From Juglans regia (taxonomy: Eukaryota; Streptophyta; Magnoliopsida; Fagales; Juglandaceae), in contig NC_049916.1 of assembly GCF_001411555.2 (NCBI RefSeq), forward strand, positions 4,154,001 through 4,218,000: a DNA stretch of 64,000 nucleotides. The letters are read 5' to 3'. The notes under the pieces were generated by a model. That model did not search any database. It was not told where the DNA came from and was given only the letters and a program-made list of their open reading frames with translations. Below are positions 12,020-23,029 of this stretch, piece by piece; position 1 is the stretch's first letter, and every line of letters starts with the position of its first letter. A program made the translations under genes and the position numbers.

Positions 12020-12362
12020 AAAATCTTAATTTTAATACTTTTGTCTTCAATTTAATTTAGATAATCCATTCTTCAAATTTCGGTTTTTCAAATAGTAATT
12101 AATTTAGTCAATTTCAATACTTAATAGCATAATTATTCCATGTGGGTTCAATATCCTTTTTCTTTAAAACATTTTACTATTTGTTACGATTCTGTGCACT
12201 TGCAGATATATTTTTATGTGAACAAGTTTTTGGTACTGTTGCCGGGGATAATTATACTATTGAGTATTGAAATTGACTAAATTAATTACTATTTGAAAAA
12301 TCAAAATTTGAAAAATGGATTATCTAAATAACTAAAGACAAAAAGACGATTAAGTTTTTTAT
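12020..12362. repeat. ~115-bp inverted repeat around a primer-binding-like site
   Basis: The left arm (about 12020-12137) and right arm (about 12247-12362) are reverse complements at most positions, including TTTAGATAATCCAT and CAAATAGTAATTAATTTAGT with their exact complements. The roughly 110-bp spacer contains TTTTTGGTACTGTTGCCGGGGA (12229-12250), very like the TTTGGCGCCGTTGCCGGGGA primer-binding site of some plant Gypsy elements. This looks like a fold-back remnant of an LTR/PBS junction. It touches the 5' truncated end of the LINE. Confidence 0.7.
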
Positions 12363-12965
12363 ACGATTCTGTGGATTGGGTATATCTTGCTTCTGGCATA
12401 GCTACAGGAGGTGTTTTGGTGACGTGGGATAGAAGGGTGGTGGAGAAAATGAAGAAATTTATTGGTGAGTATAGTGTGGCATGTTCCTTTAAGAATGTTG
12501 ATGATAATTATTTATGGGCTTTTGCTGGTATATATGGGCCGCATATGGACAGCACTAGAAGAATTTTATGGGAAGAACTTGATGAAATTCATAGGTGGTG
12601 GAATTTACCATGGTGCATAGGTGGTGATTTTAATGTTACACGATTCCCAAGTGAACGTTCAGGTGACAGCAAATTATGACCAGCAATGAAAGAATTTTTC
12701 AGAGTGTATTTTCGACTTGGATTTGATGGATATTCCTCTCTTGGGAGGTGCTTGTACGTGATCCAATAATCATACGTGGTCTAGATTAGGCAGATTTTTA
12801 GTATCATCAGAGTGGGAAACTTATTATCCAGATCTTTTTCGAAAGAGGTTTTCTTATCTATGTTCGGATCATTTCCCATTATTACTAGATTGTGGAGGTA
12901 TTCAAGGAGAGCATCGGTATTTTAAGCTCGAAAATATGTGGCTGAAAACTGATGGTTTTCTGGAA
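12363..12965 (+). pseudogene. LINE endonuclease domain (partial)
   Basis: The translation includes AGIYGPH and WCIGGDFNVTRFPSER, the core blocks of the APE-type endonuclease that nicks target DNA for LINE integration. The open frame ends at 12679. Homology continues past stops and shifts (a YSSLGG-like block near 12735, then SDHFPLLLDCG near 12870) to the ENMWLKTDGFLEE segment at the insertion point. The N-terminal catalytic part is missing. Confidence 0.85.
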
Positions 12966-13084
12966 GAAAAAGTCTACTTACAACCGGTTTGGGGAACCGG
13001 CGTGAAACCGTGTCCTATGTGGCACAAAACGACATCGTTTGCATTTTGAAATCGAAAATCGTTTCCTGCATATTTCACTTTCAC

Positions 13085-13400
13085 ATTTTCCTTCACTTTC
13101 TCCCGCTCGATCCAGACCCTTCTCCCCATTCCCATTGTCTTCCCCATGAAAGCTTCCTTCCGCTCAGCTTCGGTCAGTGTCGAAACGAGTAAGGGGCTTC
13201 CGGATTTCACTTTCTCCCGCTCGATCTAGACCCATCGTCTTCCCCAGGGAGGCTTCCTTCCGCTCTGGTTCAGTCAGCGTTGAAACGAGTAAGAGGCTTC
13301 TGAATTTCACTTTCTCCCGCTCGATCCAGCCTCATCGTTTTCACCAGGAAGTCTTCTTGGTCCTTGGGTAGGACAACTTCCTTTGCTTTCTTTGAAAATA
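13085..13400. repeat. Subterminal ~100-115 bp tandem repeat, three copies
   Basis: The word TTTCTCCCGCTCGATC occurs three times, with the shared CTCCCGCTCGA core near 13100, 13214 and 13314. Between copies lie matching CATCGTYTTCMCCA, GCTTCCTTCCGCTC and GAAACGAGTAAG words. This sits just inside the left end of the insertion, as subterminal repeats often do in MULE or CACTA elements. Confidence 0.75.
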
Positions 13401-13409
13401 TCAAAACAG

Positions 13410-13575
13410 AAATGACTCCTGGGTCCTTGGCTGCACCTTGTACCAAATGCTTTCAGGAACTTCTTTTTTCAAAGATGCAAGGGAATGGCTAATTTTCCAA
13501 ATAATTATAGCCAGAGATATTAGATTTCCAGATTACTTTTCAGAAGAGGCAAGAGACATCATTAACCGGTTATTG
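13410..13575 (+). pseudogene. Captured PDK1-like kinase exon (subdomains IX-X)
   Basis: A 166-nt exon between an acceptor (TATCAAAACAG) and a donor (GTAAGC) is fully open. It reads [20 protein letters not shown], then a stretch containing [25 protein letters not shown] and INRLL. From memory this corresponds to the C-lobe of plant 3-phosphoinositide-dependent protein kinase 1, which activates AGC kinases. NDSWVLG replaces the usual NDLWALG. It starts with the one base needed to complete the codon left open by the exon at 16347-16425, which lies 2.8 kb away on the other strand. It is therefore a displaced, inverted neighbour exon and not part of a working gene. Confidence 0.8.
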
Positions 13576-14139
13576 GTAAGCTACAGCCTCAGCTGGGGTT
13601 AGCTTGAGTGCTTGGTAAGAGTGTTTTTTTTTTCTTTTTCTTTCTATTGATGAATTTTTCATTTTGCTATTAGGAGAGTTAATTAAAGCATTGACATAGT
13701 AAACACAAATTAGAATTACATCGAAGTTATTATGGTGGGTTTTCAGCTATAATAATGTTTATGATATGACTCTGTTGTCGGGCAACCTCCTGTTGGCATT
13801 GGTTTGAAGGTACATGGTTTGGTCTATTATGTTTGAGGAAGAGAAACCAAAATCCTTTTTCCTTTATTGTTGTAGGGCTTCTTGTTGGAAGAAAAATTTG
13901 AGAAAGGTAACCACTAGTTTCAGTTGAAGACATTGAAGGTGGGTCTTGGGAACAATGTAGCTACTTCCATTTTTGCTTGTCGTCCCTCCTCTTCATCTTC
14001 CTTTTTCTACTGCTACTTACATGCCTACTACAAATTAAAAAGCAATGGCCACCACTGCCACCTTTGGGTGTCTCGTTAATTTACTTTTTGGATTACTTGA
14101 GCTTTTAAACATTCACCATTTTGGCCTGTTGTTTTCCAG
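13576..14139. other. Intron-like captured sequence
   Basis: This follows the donor of the PDK1-like exon and precedes the next candidate acceptor (TTTTCCAG at 14132-14139). I see no coding block in it. Confidence 0.4.
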
Positions 14140-14714
14140 AGTTATTCCTCATTCCTGCTCTATTAAGCCTAGGTATAGCATCATAAAATGACTAGTCGAC
14201 TACGAGTATTGGCATCATCGCTCCCTTGAGAGTCCTTCTTGTTTACTTTGTTGATTACAAAATTTCAAAGTATTGACCTTCATTTCCCAACTCCCACATA
14301 TTCTTGCATTGCCAACAGTTATGCCTTGAAAAGAATAGCATGAAATGATTGTCTTTTGAGATTGCCTTCGTAGAGAACTTATGTAATCCAAGACTGTGTA
14401 GCCTTTTTGTGCACTATTGGTTCGTAGAGACCTTATCCGGTTCAGTTTCTTTCTTCTACCTTTATTTCCATTTGGTTTTTAAAGCTGTATTTTTTTATGT
14501 TGTTGGTCCAGCCTTTTATGCTTAATGATTTCATTCCATTTCCTGCAGGGCTTATAAAGAAAAAGTTAAAATGCAAAGGAAGAAGGAATTGGAACTGTGG
14601 ATTGCTAGGTCTTCCATTGATGATGACAGTGATGAGGCATTCAACTGTTGGTTGGAGAGCTCAAGACTTGTGAACAAGTGGATTTTGCGTGTCACCACAC
14701 CTTTCACTAAATGA
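14140..14714 (+). pseudogene. Unidentified two-exon reading frame in the insertion
   Basis: A 33-nt exon (14140-14172, donor GTATAG) and an exon from 14549 (acceptor TTTCCTGCAG) join in phase and run to TGA at 14712-14714. The joined product is hydrophilic, with KEKVKMQRKKELELWIARS and SIDDDSDEAFNCWLESS blocks. I do not recognise it and it does not match the PDK1 C-terminus as I remember it. The splice phase agreement is the main support. It may be the 3' end of a second captured gene. Confidence 0.35.
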
Positions 14715-16346
14715 TTGCACATGATACAATTATAACTTCAGGGAAAAACTAATATTGGGGGAAAAATTAGAAAAAGTGCAAGGTAGACTTTGCAATGGGT
14801 TTGGAATTTGTAATTTTGTAATGGGTTTTTTGTGGTTTGAATGTAATTCATGGATTTTGTATTGAATGTAATTTATGGATGTAATTCATAGATTTTGTAA
14901 TGGTTTGTTGTGGATGGCAATAACTTAATGTGTATTAAAAGAAGATTGCATTTTATTGCTAGGCAGATTGCATTTCAAATGAGTGGCTTTTGATTGCATT
15001 TTATTGATTGCATTTTTAATGCATAAATCTGTTGGCATGTTAAAAGCTAGAACTTCTGGAAATCTATTGGCATGTTGGCATGCGTAAGTAAATCTGTTGG
15101 CATGTTGACATGTTTAATGCACAAGAACTGCTGGAAACAAGAGGTGGTAAAAAACTAGATTTATATTCATTTCAATGGTTGCCTTAACCAAGGCTTTATA
15201 TACCAGCCACACTGTTTTGGATTTACATAAATCAGAAACACATACTTAAGTTATGTATTTACAAACCAAGTTCCGAAATCAATTAGATACTATTAAGTAA
15301 CATGACACAACAAATAGAAAAGCTCAATACAGCCGAAGTAGTGTGCGTAAATGCCTTATTTCAACTTGTTGCTCCAGAAGCACCAACTCCTTCAAAACCC
15401 CATCATTTATATTCGATAGTAAAGCCTCTCTCTTCTGGATTTCATCTAGATGAAGGCCACAAAAGTGTATATGTTATGCAGTGTAACCAAACAATTTAGG
15501 AAAGTAGAGGAAAAAGTATAAAGTGCAACATTCGGAGCAAGGGATACCTTTAAGCAGTGCTAGAGCAAGGCTCTCAAAAAGCAATGAAACTATTACAAAT
15601 AACAAGATTAAAACCTGCAAGAAGAACAAAACAGAAAGAATAAAAAGGGCCTAAAACTGAAGTATAAAAACCTCATATGATCAATGGTACATAGGGCATG
15701 TGGCAATTTGTAGAACAAAACAAATAAAGAGGGGTTAAAACTAAAGAATTATGAGCATTTTACATTATTAATAACAAGAGTGTTCCAATTCTTTTCCTAA
15801 TTAACACTAAAGAAAATAAACTTGTTTTTATGTGCTGTCTTCACTTTTATGAAAAATGGTTGTGGTATCTAAAGGTTCATTGATTACCATTGCCTTCAAT
15901 CTAACATTTAAATGATAAAATCAGCAGTTAAAAAAAAAAGTTCCATAAAAAACAGGCCATATAATTGATCTAAACATTCTACACATCAAGTATAATTTAT
16001 CAAGAAAAGTCACAAATGTCAGCATGAAAAGTAAAATGCACATAAGTTGCATCAATAACCTCTTGCTAATTAAAGTATCCATGAGTTGCATAAATCCTTT
16101 TAGGTTGATCTAAAGCACATCAATACTTTTTCTGGAAAACCAATGCTTTAACTATAAAAAATCATAAAATTGTAATGAAAATAACTCGTAAAGGTACATG
16201 CATAACCAATACAGTAGCATAATCACTTGCAATAAGATGATAAGAGAGTAAACCTCCAAGAACACGAATAGTAGTCTCAAACACAGACATTGTCTTATTC
16301 TGCAAAAAGCCATAAAGCAAATCCAAAGTTATCCATAGTTACTCAC
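14715..16346. other. No clear gene; captured noncoding sequence
   Basis: AT-rich, with small ATTCATGGATTTTGTAAT-type repeats at 14830-14910 and GTTGGCATGTT repeats at 15030-15110. On the minus strand around 15340-15460 there is a short charged block containing EIQKREALLS and VLKELVLLEQQ that could be an exon of an unknown coiled-coil protein. It is too short to assign. Confidence 0.35.
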
Positions 16347-16731
16347 CCAAACGTTGCCGGAGAAGAATTAAGAACTTCCGGAGGAACATATGCAACTGTC
16401 CCCACAAAAGTACAGGCTTTATCATCTGGGCAAGGCATTAACTGGAAATTTTTAATTCATCGCTCAAAACTTGTATTAAATAGCTTCCACTTGATAATAA
16501 TTAATCTAACCTGATGCAGCATTAGGAGGAACTATAATTCGGCTCTCCTGCATAGGCTTTACGCTCCCAAAATCAACAATTTTAACATGTCCTTCTGTAG
16601 TAAGCAGCAAGTTCTCGGGCTGCAATTTGAGAAGCTTTTAGAGTTATTCATCCATTGATAGAATATTTCAAGTTAGGAAAACACCTTGATACTCACGATG
16701 CATCAAGCCCAGACTATGAATGTAATCAATG
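16347..16731 (-). pseudogene. Captured PDK1-like kinase exons (catalytic loop to activation segment)
   Basis: Three consecutive exons lie on the minus strand. Exon 16685-16731 reads DYIHSLGLMHR. Exon 16511-16619 reads [13 protein letters not shown], then [13 protein letters not shown] (DFG motif). Exon 16347-16425 reads [25 protein letters not shown]. All have matching splice sites (GTGTTT, GTTAGA and GTGAGT donors; TTGCAG and GCCCAG acceptors) and consistent phases. The blocks match the PDK1 kinase core. The HRDIK catalytic loop has one extra base (CGTGAGTATCAAG), which shifts the frame, and three residues before YIHS are missing. The 5' side of the first exon runs into a TA/CA microsatellite. 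The copy is non-functional. Confidence 0.8.
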
Positions 16732-16749
16732 ATCCAAATATACGTGTGC

Positions 16750-16750
16750 G

Positions 16751-16789
<39 letters not shown>

Positions 16790-16790
16790 A

Positions 16791-16829
<39 letters not shown>

Positions 16830-16830
16830 C
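16750..16830. repeat. Compound microsatellite (CA/TA/TAA/AG)
   Basis: GTGTGTGT, then TATATATA, then ATAATAATAATA, then an (AG) run of about 18 units. It abuts the truncated kinase exon. Confidence 0.9.
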
Positions 16831-17695
16831 ACAAAATCAAAAGCACATAAAAACAGCAATTCCATGTCATATCTGTTATTCCAGTTCAAAGTGATGGTGA
16901 CAAAAAATAAATACCTAGAGGAGGATGCTAAAAACAGAGGTATAGCTAGCTGGTGGCCGACTGATACCATGATAAAAACATGTCAAATGTAGAGGATGCT
17001 AAAAACAGAGTTCTTGGTTCACAGAACTGGAGCTAGTGGTGCATTGCAATCACATGTTTTTTTAAGCATTGCAACCACTGTCAGCAACTATATTTGATTT
17101 ATCACAAATATATTTGTTAGTGTTGAGTTTAACATCTTTTTACTTTCCAAATAATGAAAATACAAGTCAAATAATTTTTGAGGTAAGACCAGAGTGTTCT
17201 GCTTTAGTGTTGGTTGCTAATATTTCTTTCACGCATTTTATCAAATAGGTAAAATGCAACAGCTCGAGTAAACAGCTAAAATGCAACAGCTCGGGTACAA
17301 GCTTCACCATCACAACAAGCAAGTATACAAGGAGGTTCGAAATCAGGTTGGATGAGATTTGGACCCGATATTCAGTCCAAATCGTAGCAAAACCGTGGCC
17401 AAATCCGAAATGAAATGCGAAGTATAGGAAGCGGAGGAGAGAGTAATCCACAAAAATGAAGCTCACCTCCTCACTAAGTGACCAGTGTGCTTTTGGACCC
17501 GTAAAGAAGGCGACGACGGCGACCACAGACCAAGATACAATCAGAGGAAACGAATCGGGAGTTCTTCGAAGCTTGTTTTTACTTTCCCTCCATTTCTCCC
17601 GCATATTTCACTCACTCGGTTTGAGTTTGAGTTTTTTTTTTAATTAATTAATTATCGGCACTGCCAGTTCCGCACCGGCAGTTGCATGCAGAAGA
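16831..17695. other. Right part of the insertion, no assigned gene
   Basis: A 145-codon minus-strand frame at 17167-17604 begins MREKWRESKNKL and becomes hydrophobic. I do not recognise it; it might be 5' leader or intron sequence of a captured gene. The terminal part (17640-17695) contains GCACTGCCAGTTCC and GCACCGGCAGTTGC, a short internal near-repeat next to the end. Confidence 0.35.
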
Positions 17696-20410
17696 ACTGT
17701 TTCTGGAAAGGGTTAGGCAATGGTGAGATTCTTATCGGATTAGTGGCACCCCTAGCTTCATTTTTTCAAGTAAATTGAAAGCTCTAAAAAATGACTTCAA
17801 GCTATGGAATACTCAATCTTTTGGTGATGTAGGAGACCATAAAAAATCCAGGCTAGAGGAGCTTCAGGAGGCAGACACTTTCTATGGAGGAAGCATCTTG
17901 GAAGGCTAAGCTAAAGGCAGAATTAGAAATGGTAGTGTTATTGGAAGAGATCTCTTGGTGTCAAAAATAAAGATCATTATGCTTGAAAGAAGGAGATCGC
18001 AACACAAAATTCTTTCACAAAGTGGCCAACTCCCATATGACCTAGCCCTGATGGCTTTTCCATGTTATTTTTTCAAACTTATTGAGATGTGGTGAGGGAG
18101 GATTTAATAAAAGTGTTCCAAGAATTCTTTTCAATCAAGAGATTTGAGAAAAGCCTCAACGCCACATTTATAGCAGTTATTCCCAAGAAGATTGGAGCCT
18201 CGGAGGTAAAGGATTACTGGCCCATTAGATTTGTGAATGAGATATATAAGATTATTTCTAAATTGCTTGCCAATCGCCTAGGAGAGGTTTTGGGGACGAT
18301 CATTACAAAACCCCAAAATGCATATGTTAAAGATAGACAAGTTCTGGATTGAGTCCTCATTGCTAATGAATGCCTAGACAGTAGACTAAAATCTGGCCAA
18401 CTAAGGATCTTTTGGGAGTTAGATATGGAGAATGTGTATGATCATGTTAATTGGGAGTTCTTACTCTATGTGCTTGGGAGGTGTGGTTTTGAGGATAAAT
18501 GGTGCTCGTGGATTAGATGGTGTATTTCAACAGTGAGGTTCTCAGTATTGGTGAATGGCACCCCAAATCATTTCTTTAACAGTTCCTGAGGTCTAAGACA
18601 AGGAGACCCTTTGTCCCCACTCCCATTTGTTATTGTCTTGGAGGCACTTAGCAAAATGATTCTAGCCTTAGTGAACAATGGCTTTATCGAGGGATTCTCA
18701 GTTGGTAATCCTAATAAGGGCACTATTAACATATCTCATTTATTGTTTGCAGATGATACACTGATTTTTTGTGAGGCAAAACAAAACCAAATTTGAACAT
18801 TGAGGCCATTATTATTTTGTTTTAAAGAGGCATCAGGGTTGAAAGTGAACTTTGATAAATCAGAATTGGAGCCAATGGGCAATGTTCGTAACATTTGGCA
18901 GCTGGCTAATATCCTTGGATGTAAGGTTTCTCTCTTCCTATGAATTACCTCGGTCTTCCTTTGGAGGCAGCTACAAGATCTATATCAATTTGGGATATAG
19001 TGGTGGAGAAGATTGAACACAGATTAGCAGGTTGGAAGAGATTATATATCTCAAAAGGTGATAGGATCACCCTTATCAAAAGTACTCTTTCCAATCTACC
19101 CACGTATTTTTTATCTGTATTCTCAATTCTAGCAAGTGTGGCGAACCGCATTGAGAAGCTGTATTGTAATTTTCTTTGGAATGGGATAGGAGAAGAATTC
19201 AAGTATCATCTACTCAGGTGGGATAAAGTATGCTCTCTATTCTCTTCGGGTGGGTTGTGTATTAGAAATTTAAGGATTTTCAATCTAGCCTTGTTTGGGA
19301 AGTGATTGTGGAGATATAATACGAAATTGGACGCCTTATGGAAGTTAGTGATTGATTGCAAATATGGAGGCATGTGGGAAGGGGGTGCACTAGGGAGGTT
19401 CACGAGGTTTATGGAGTGGGAATTTGGAAACAAATTAGAAGAGGGTGGGGGATCTTTACTAGGCATACTAGACTAGTGTTGGGTGATGGATTTAGAATAA
19501 AACTCTAACCTGACCTGTGGTGTGGAAATCAAGCCCTAAAGGATTCATTTCCATTAGTTTTTAGGATTGCATGTGAGAAATATGCCTCAGTGGCTAATTG
19601 TATAAAGCTCTCTAGGGACCTAGTTCAATGGAACGTGAATTTCACTAGAGCCGCCCAAGACTGGGAAGTTGGTAGCGATGAGGAGTTCTATGGTCTTCTA
19701 TGGACCATGATGCTGAGAACCCAAGGAGCTGATAAGATTTGGTGGATACCCATCAATAAAGGTACATTCTCGATCCGTTCTTTTTATAAGTCTCTTACAC
19801 AACTACAAAATACGCAATTCCCATGGAGAAAGATATGGAGAAACAAGACGCCTCCTAAAACGGCAATTTTTGTATGGACAACGGCATTAGGTAAGATCTT
19901 GACAACGGATAATCTACAAAAATGTAAGGTGATCATGGTAGATTGGTGTTGTATGTGTAGGAAAAGTGGTGAAATTGTGAATCATTTGCTGTTGCATTGT
20001 GAGGTTGCTGGAACATTATGGAATGAAGTGTTCAATAGATTGGAGTTCGCTTGGGTTATGTCTATCACAGTAACAGAGCTCATGGCCAATTGTAAAAATC
20101 TACAAGGTCTGCCACAAATTTCAACAGTGTGGAAAATGGTCCTGATTTGTATCATGTGGTGTCTATAGAAGGAGCGAAATGATCGGACATTTGAAAACAA
20201 GGAGTGCTCACTAGAAGAACTTAGATTATTTTTTGTCAGCACTCTTTTTCTTTAGGCCACAACTATAGATTTTCGTGGTCTCGATTTTCATGGATTTCTT
20301 GTTTCTATTTCCTCTCCCTAAATAGGTGTGACCTTTTGTATACCATCTTGTGTATTTGGATTTTGCCTACTCGAGCATTTAAGCAAGGACATATTTCCTT
20401 TTGGATAAGT
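17696..20410 (+). pseudogene. LINE reverse transcriptase and 3' region
   Basis: After the insertion the LINE resumes with a block containing GTPSFIFSSKLKALKNDFKLW. RT blocks follow: IPKKIGASEVKDYWPI, YKIISKLLANRL, LRQGDPLSPLPFVI and the catalytic FADD in SHLLFADDTLIF (near 18750). Then come SGLKVNFDKSE, the NYLGLPLE block, and a C-terminal zinc-type region at 19590-20168 with FVWTTALGKILTTDNLQ and CCMCRKSGEIVNHLLLHC. Stops and shifts occur throughout. The RT would copy the element's RNA at the nicked target. The copy is dead. Confidence 0.9.
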
Positions 20411-20820
20411 AAGGACATATTAAAATTAAGTAATGTCAAAAGATTCTTAGAGAATTTACTCCACTGTCGAGCTTTAGAACAAGTTTAATAAACGAGTATC
20501 AAGATGATGACTACTCCAGATTAAGAAAAGAATAAATAGGGAAAAGAAAATAACTTATAAAAGTATGGGGATGTTGTGATCAGTTAGTACTCAAATGAGC
20601 AGAACATCCTATGATAACGAATATAGTCTATAAAGGTGGCATGCTGCATAAAAACTAAGATTACATCGGAGTGTCCCTATACTAAAACAGACCCCAGGTA
20701 CAATGAGAGAGACCAAAAACATGTGGCCAAACCTTATTACTTGAAAAATACTAAATGGACCCAAACCCAATTCAGTTAGATTATCACACGGTCAGTGTTT
20801 TAGCCTGTACATTCTGTAAG
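20411..20820. other. No gene seen
   Basis: AAGGACATATT occurs just before and at the 3' boundary of the LINE (near 20386 and 20411), but there is no poly-A tail and no matching 5' copy, so I do not call a target duplication. No coding block is evident. Confidence 0.4.
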
Positions 20821-20821
20821 A

Positions 20822-21130
20822 TATTAAGGCCACTTTTAAATGTTGAGTTAAGTTGAAATGAGTTGAATTCTTTATGAATAGTAGAGAGTTAAAATGGTTG
20901 AGTGAATTTTGTGGAGCTCACCTAAGATAAATTTAGATGTGTTTAGATGTTAAGATGAATTTAGATGTATTTATGAGAAGTTAAAAAAAGTTGTAGGTTC
21001 TACGTGTAAATAGGTGTTGAGTTAAAAAAGGTTGAGAGTCTCACGTGTAAATAGGTTTTGAGTAGGGATAAATTTAGAGATTTGAGAGTTGAGTATTTAA
21101 ATGTTAGACTCAGCTTAAAATTAGACTTAG
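20822..21130. mobile_element. MITE-like element with TTGAGTTRAG words
   Basis: The left end reads ACTTTTAAATGTTGAGTTAAG and the right end is its approximate inverse (TTGAGTATTTAAATGTTAGACT...). Internal words AATTTAGATGTRTTTA and CACGTGTAAATAGGT are repeated. It is related in style to, but distinct from, the ATCTCATCTC family. Confidence 0.5.
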
Positions 21131-21664
21131 TTCAATCTAAGTTCTAAAACGGGATCTAAGACTTGGATACTGTTTGAGGTGGTAGATTAGGTAAGATATT
21201 TCTTTCTTCCATATGAGTTAAATATGCATCATATGCAGGGATTATTTTTCTGAGAAATGGAACTATTACAAAAGAAGGAGAACAAATGGGAAAGGGAAAC
21301 AGTGGCGTAATAGTGCAACTTGTCATTATAAGCACAAAACACAGGGGGCAGAGGAGCAGAAACAGAACTTTCTCACATATGCCAACCTGAAGTACTTCGC
21401 CCAATGCTTCCTCAAGAGCCATTCTCAAACCTTTGGGATAGATTTCAAGTCTAATACCTTCAAGAATAGATTTTTACTCAGTGCACCCTCCGTATTTCCT
21501 ACATATTTTGCCTGCCGGAAAAGACATTCTTTCTTCAGAAATTTTTTTTTTTTTTTTTTTTCATCTTAAAAAAAATTTAGTACATATGTAGACAGAGGAA
21601 GGAAGACAGCCCAGTTTTTTTTGCCAGTATTCTTTAACCGGAGCTTCAACCGTCATAACACTTA

Positions 21665-21880
21665 GATGTAATTTGGATAATGAGTTGATATGAAATGATT
21701 TTAAATAAAAGTTAAAAATTAAATAAAATATTATTAGAATATTATTTTTTAAATATTATTATTATTTTACGGTTTGAAAAAATTGACTTATTTATTCTAT
21801 TTTATGTAAAAAATTGATAAAATTATAATTATGAGATAGCATGATATGAAACACTTTAATCATCCAAACGGACCTAGTCG
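21665..21880. mobile_element. MITE copy (ATCTCATC family)
   Basis: Left end TTTGGATAATGAGTTGATATGA; right end TTTAATCATCCAAACGGACC. The core has AAATAAAATATTATTAGAATATTATTTTT and TATTTATTCTATTTTATG, shared with the other copies. Confidence 0.65.
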
Positions 21881-23029
21881 CATAAATTTCAATCTTGTAA
21901 AATAGGTCAAAATGAAAACGAAACTAAACACTAGTTCCTAAATGTAATTAATAAGTAGTAGGAGTTTCAATTTGAACTGGGTATTCGGCTAAATAAGACA
22001 TTGTAGAATCCAGCAAAGTATCACCTTTTTACTTGACAAACCAAAGCCCAAAACAAAACTCAATTCCTTCACAAGCGGAGTTTGCTTAATTTTTAATCCA
22101 ATCATATAAGGTCGAATACCACGAATTGAACAAGAAGATAGGCAAATCCCGGCAATAATTGAAGGTGTTGCACTGACTACGCCCAATCTGTCATCACTAT
22201 CACTGAAAGCACATACTCGACCCCGCACCGGTAAATCTCTCCTATCATTAAAGACATTTAGCAAATTTTTTGCCACAATCAAGAAGGGCAAATAGTCAAA
22301 ATTTATAGATCCCAAAATCGATATCCACATTCGGCAGCGACCAATCTAGTTTTTAGATGCATACCTCTAGATAATTTCATTATTTTTATTGACAATAGAA
22401 ATGACCCACCTTGAACACTGTTGTATTATGATTCATTTTAATATAACACATGCTTGATTTAAAAAAAAAAAAAGAAGAAGAAGGAGGAGGAAATCGGATT
22501 CTGAACCAAAATTAATGATACCAGATCAAACGTAGATATTAAAAGAAAAAAGAAAAAAATGAAATGCAGCAAGGAAAACCAAAATGGGGAGAACTAGGGA
22601 AAAAAAGAGAGAGAAAAACCTGTAAGCGCGAAAGAAGCTGGTCGTTGGAACCGACAAGATAATTCTACCCAAATGAAACAAAACAAAGAAGCTGGTCATT
22701 GGAACGACAAGATAATGCTACCCAAATGATACAAAACTTGGTTTGGATCATTGCATCTACAAAAACATGTTAATGTCAGCAACAATATTAGAACAATAAT
22801 TGTGTAGGAACCGTGAAATCTCGTATTCATCGATGCTTTGATATCACATGAATTGAGAGAAATTGGATTTGTCATCATCATGTAAACAAAATTCATTGAC
22901 ATATAGGTCCAACATGAGCAACAATGGCTTGATCTTGAGGGTCCAACTTGGCATATTATGTGGTTCTCCTTGGGAATCCGGAGGGCTCTTAATTTCAAGC
23001 CACCTTTTATTTTCCAAAGTGAGTATGGC
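21881..23029. other. No assigned gene
   Basis: A 113-codon minus-strand frame at 21989-22330 contains GRVCAFSDSDDRLGVVSATP and ends without a recognisable domain. It could be a pseudogene fragment. A duplicated GAAGCTGGTCRTTGGAAC segment occurs at 22632 and 22688. Nothing here supports a working gene. Confidence 0.35.

Larger units (their letters stand above)
12966..17695. mobile_element. Pack-MULE-like insertion carrying kinase exons
   Basis: The insertion is bounded by the same 9 bp, TTTCTGGAA, on both sides (left copy ending 12965, right copy beginning 17696). Nine-base duplications are typical of Mutator-like elements. The two ends share only a weak inverted similarity (CAAC..CCGGT..GGAAC.GGC), so the TIR is not proven. 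Inside are PDK1-like exons in both orientations, an unidentified spliced frame, subterminal tandem repeats and no transposase. Alternatives are an hAT-type insertion (8-bp TTCTGGAA) or another gene-capturing element. Confidence 0.65.
12363..20410 (+). mobile_element. 5' truncated L1-type LINE, interrupted by a 4.7-kb insertion
   Basis: The endonuclease half is at 12363-12965 and the reverse transcriptase half at about 17696-20170, with 3' sequence to about 20410. Deleting 12966-17695, with one copy of the flanking TTTCTGGAA, rejoins the reading as DGFLERVRQW, a conserved linker between EN and RT in plant L1 elements. The element lacks its ORF1 and EN N-terminus, has many stops, and I see no poly-A tail at the 3' end. 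Confidence 0.85.

Noticed and set aside
20385..20425. AAGGACATATT pair as the LINE target duplication
   Set aside because: Both copies lie at the 3' side only; none is found at the 5' end.
21989..22330. 113-codon minus-strand frame as a gene
   Set aside because: No family recognised, no promoter or intron evidence; kept only as a possible fragment.
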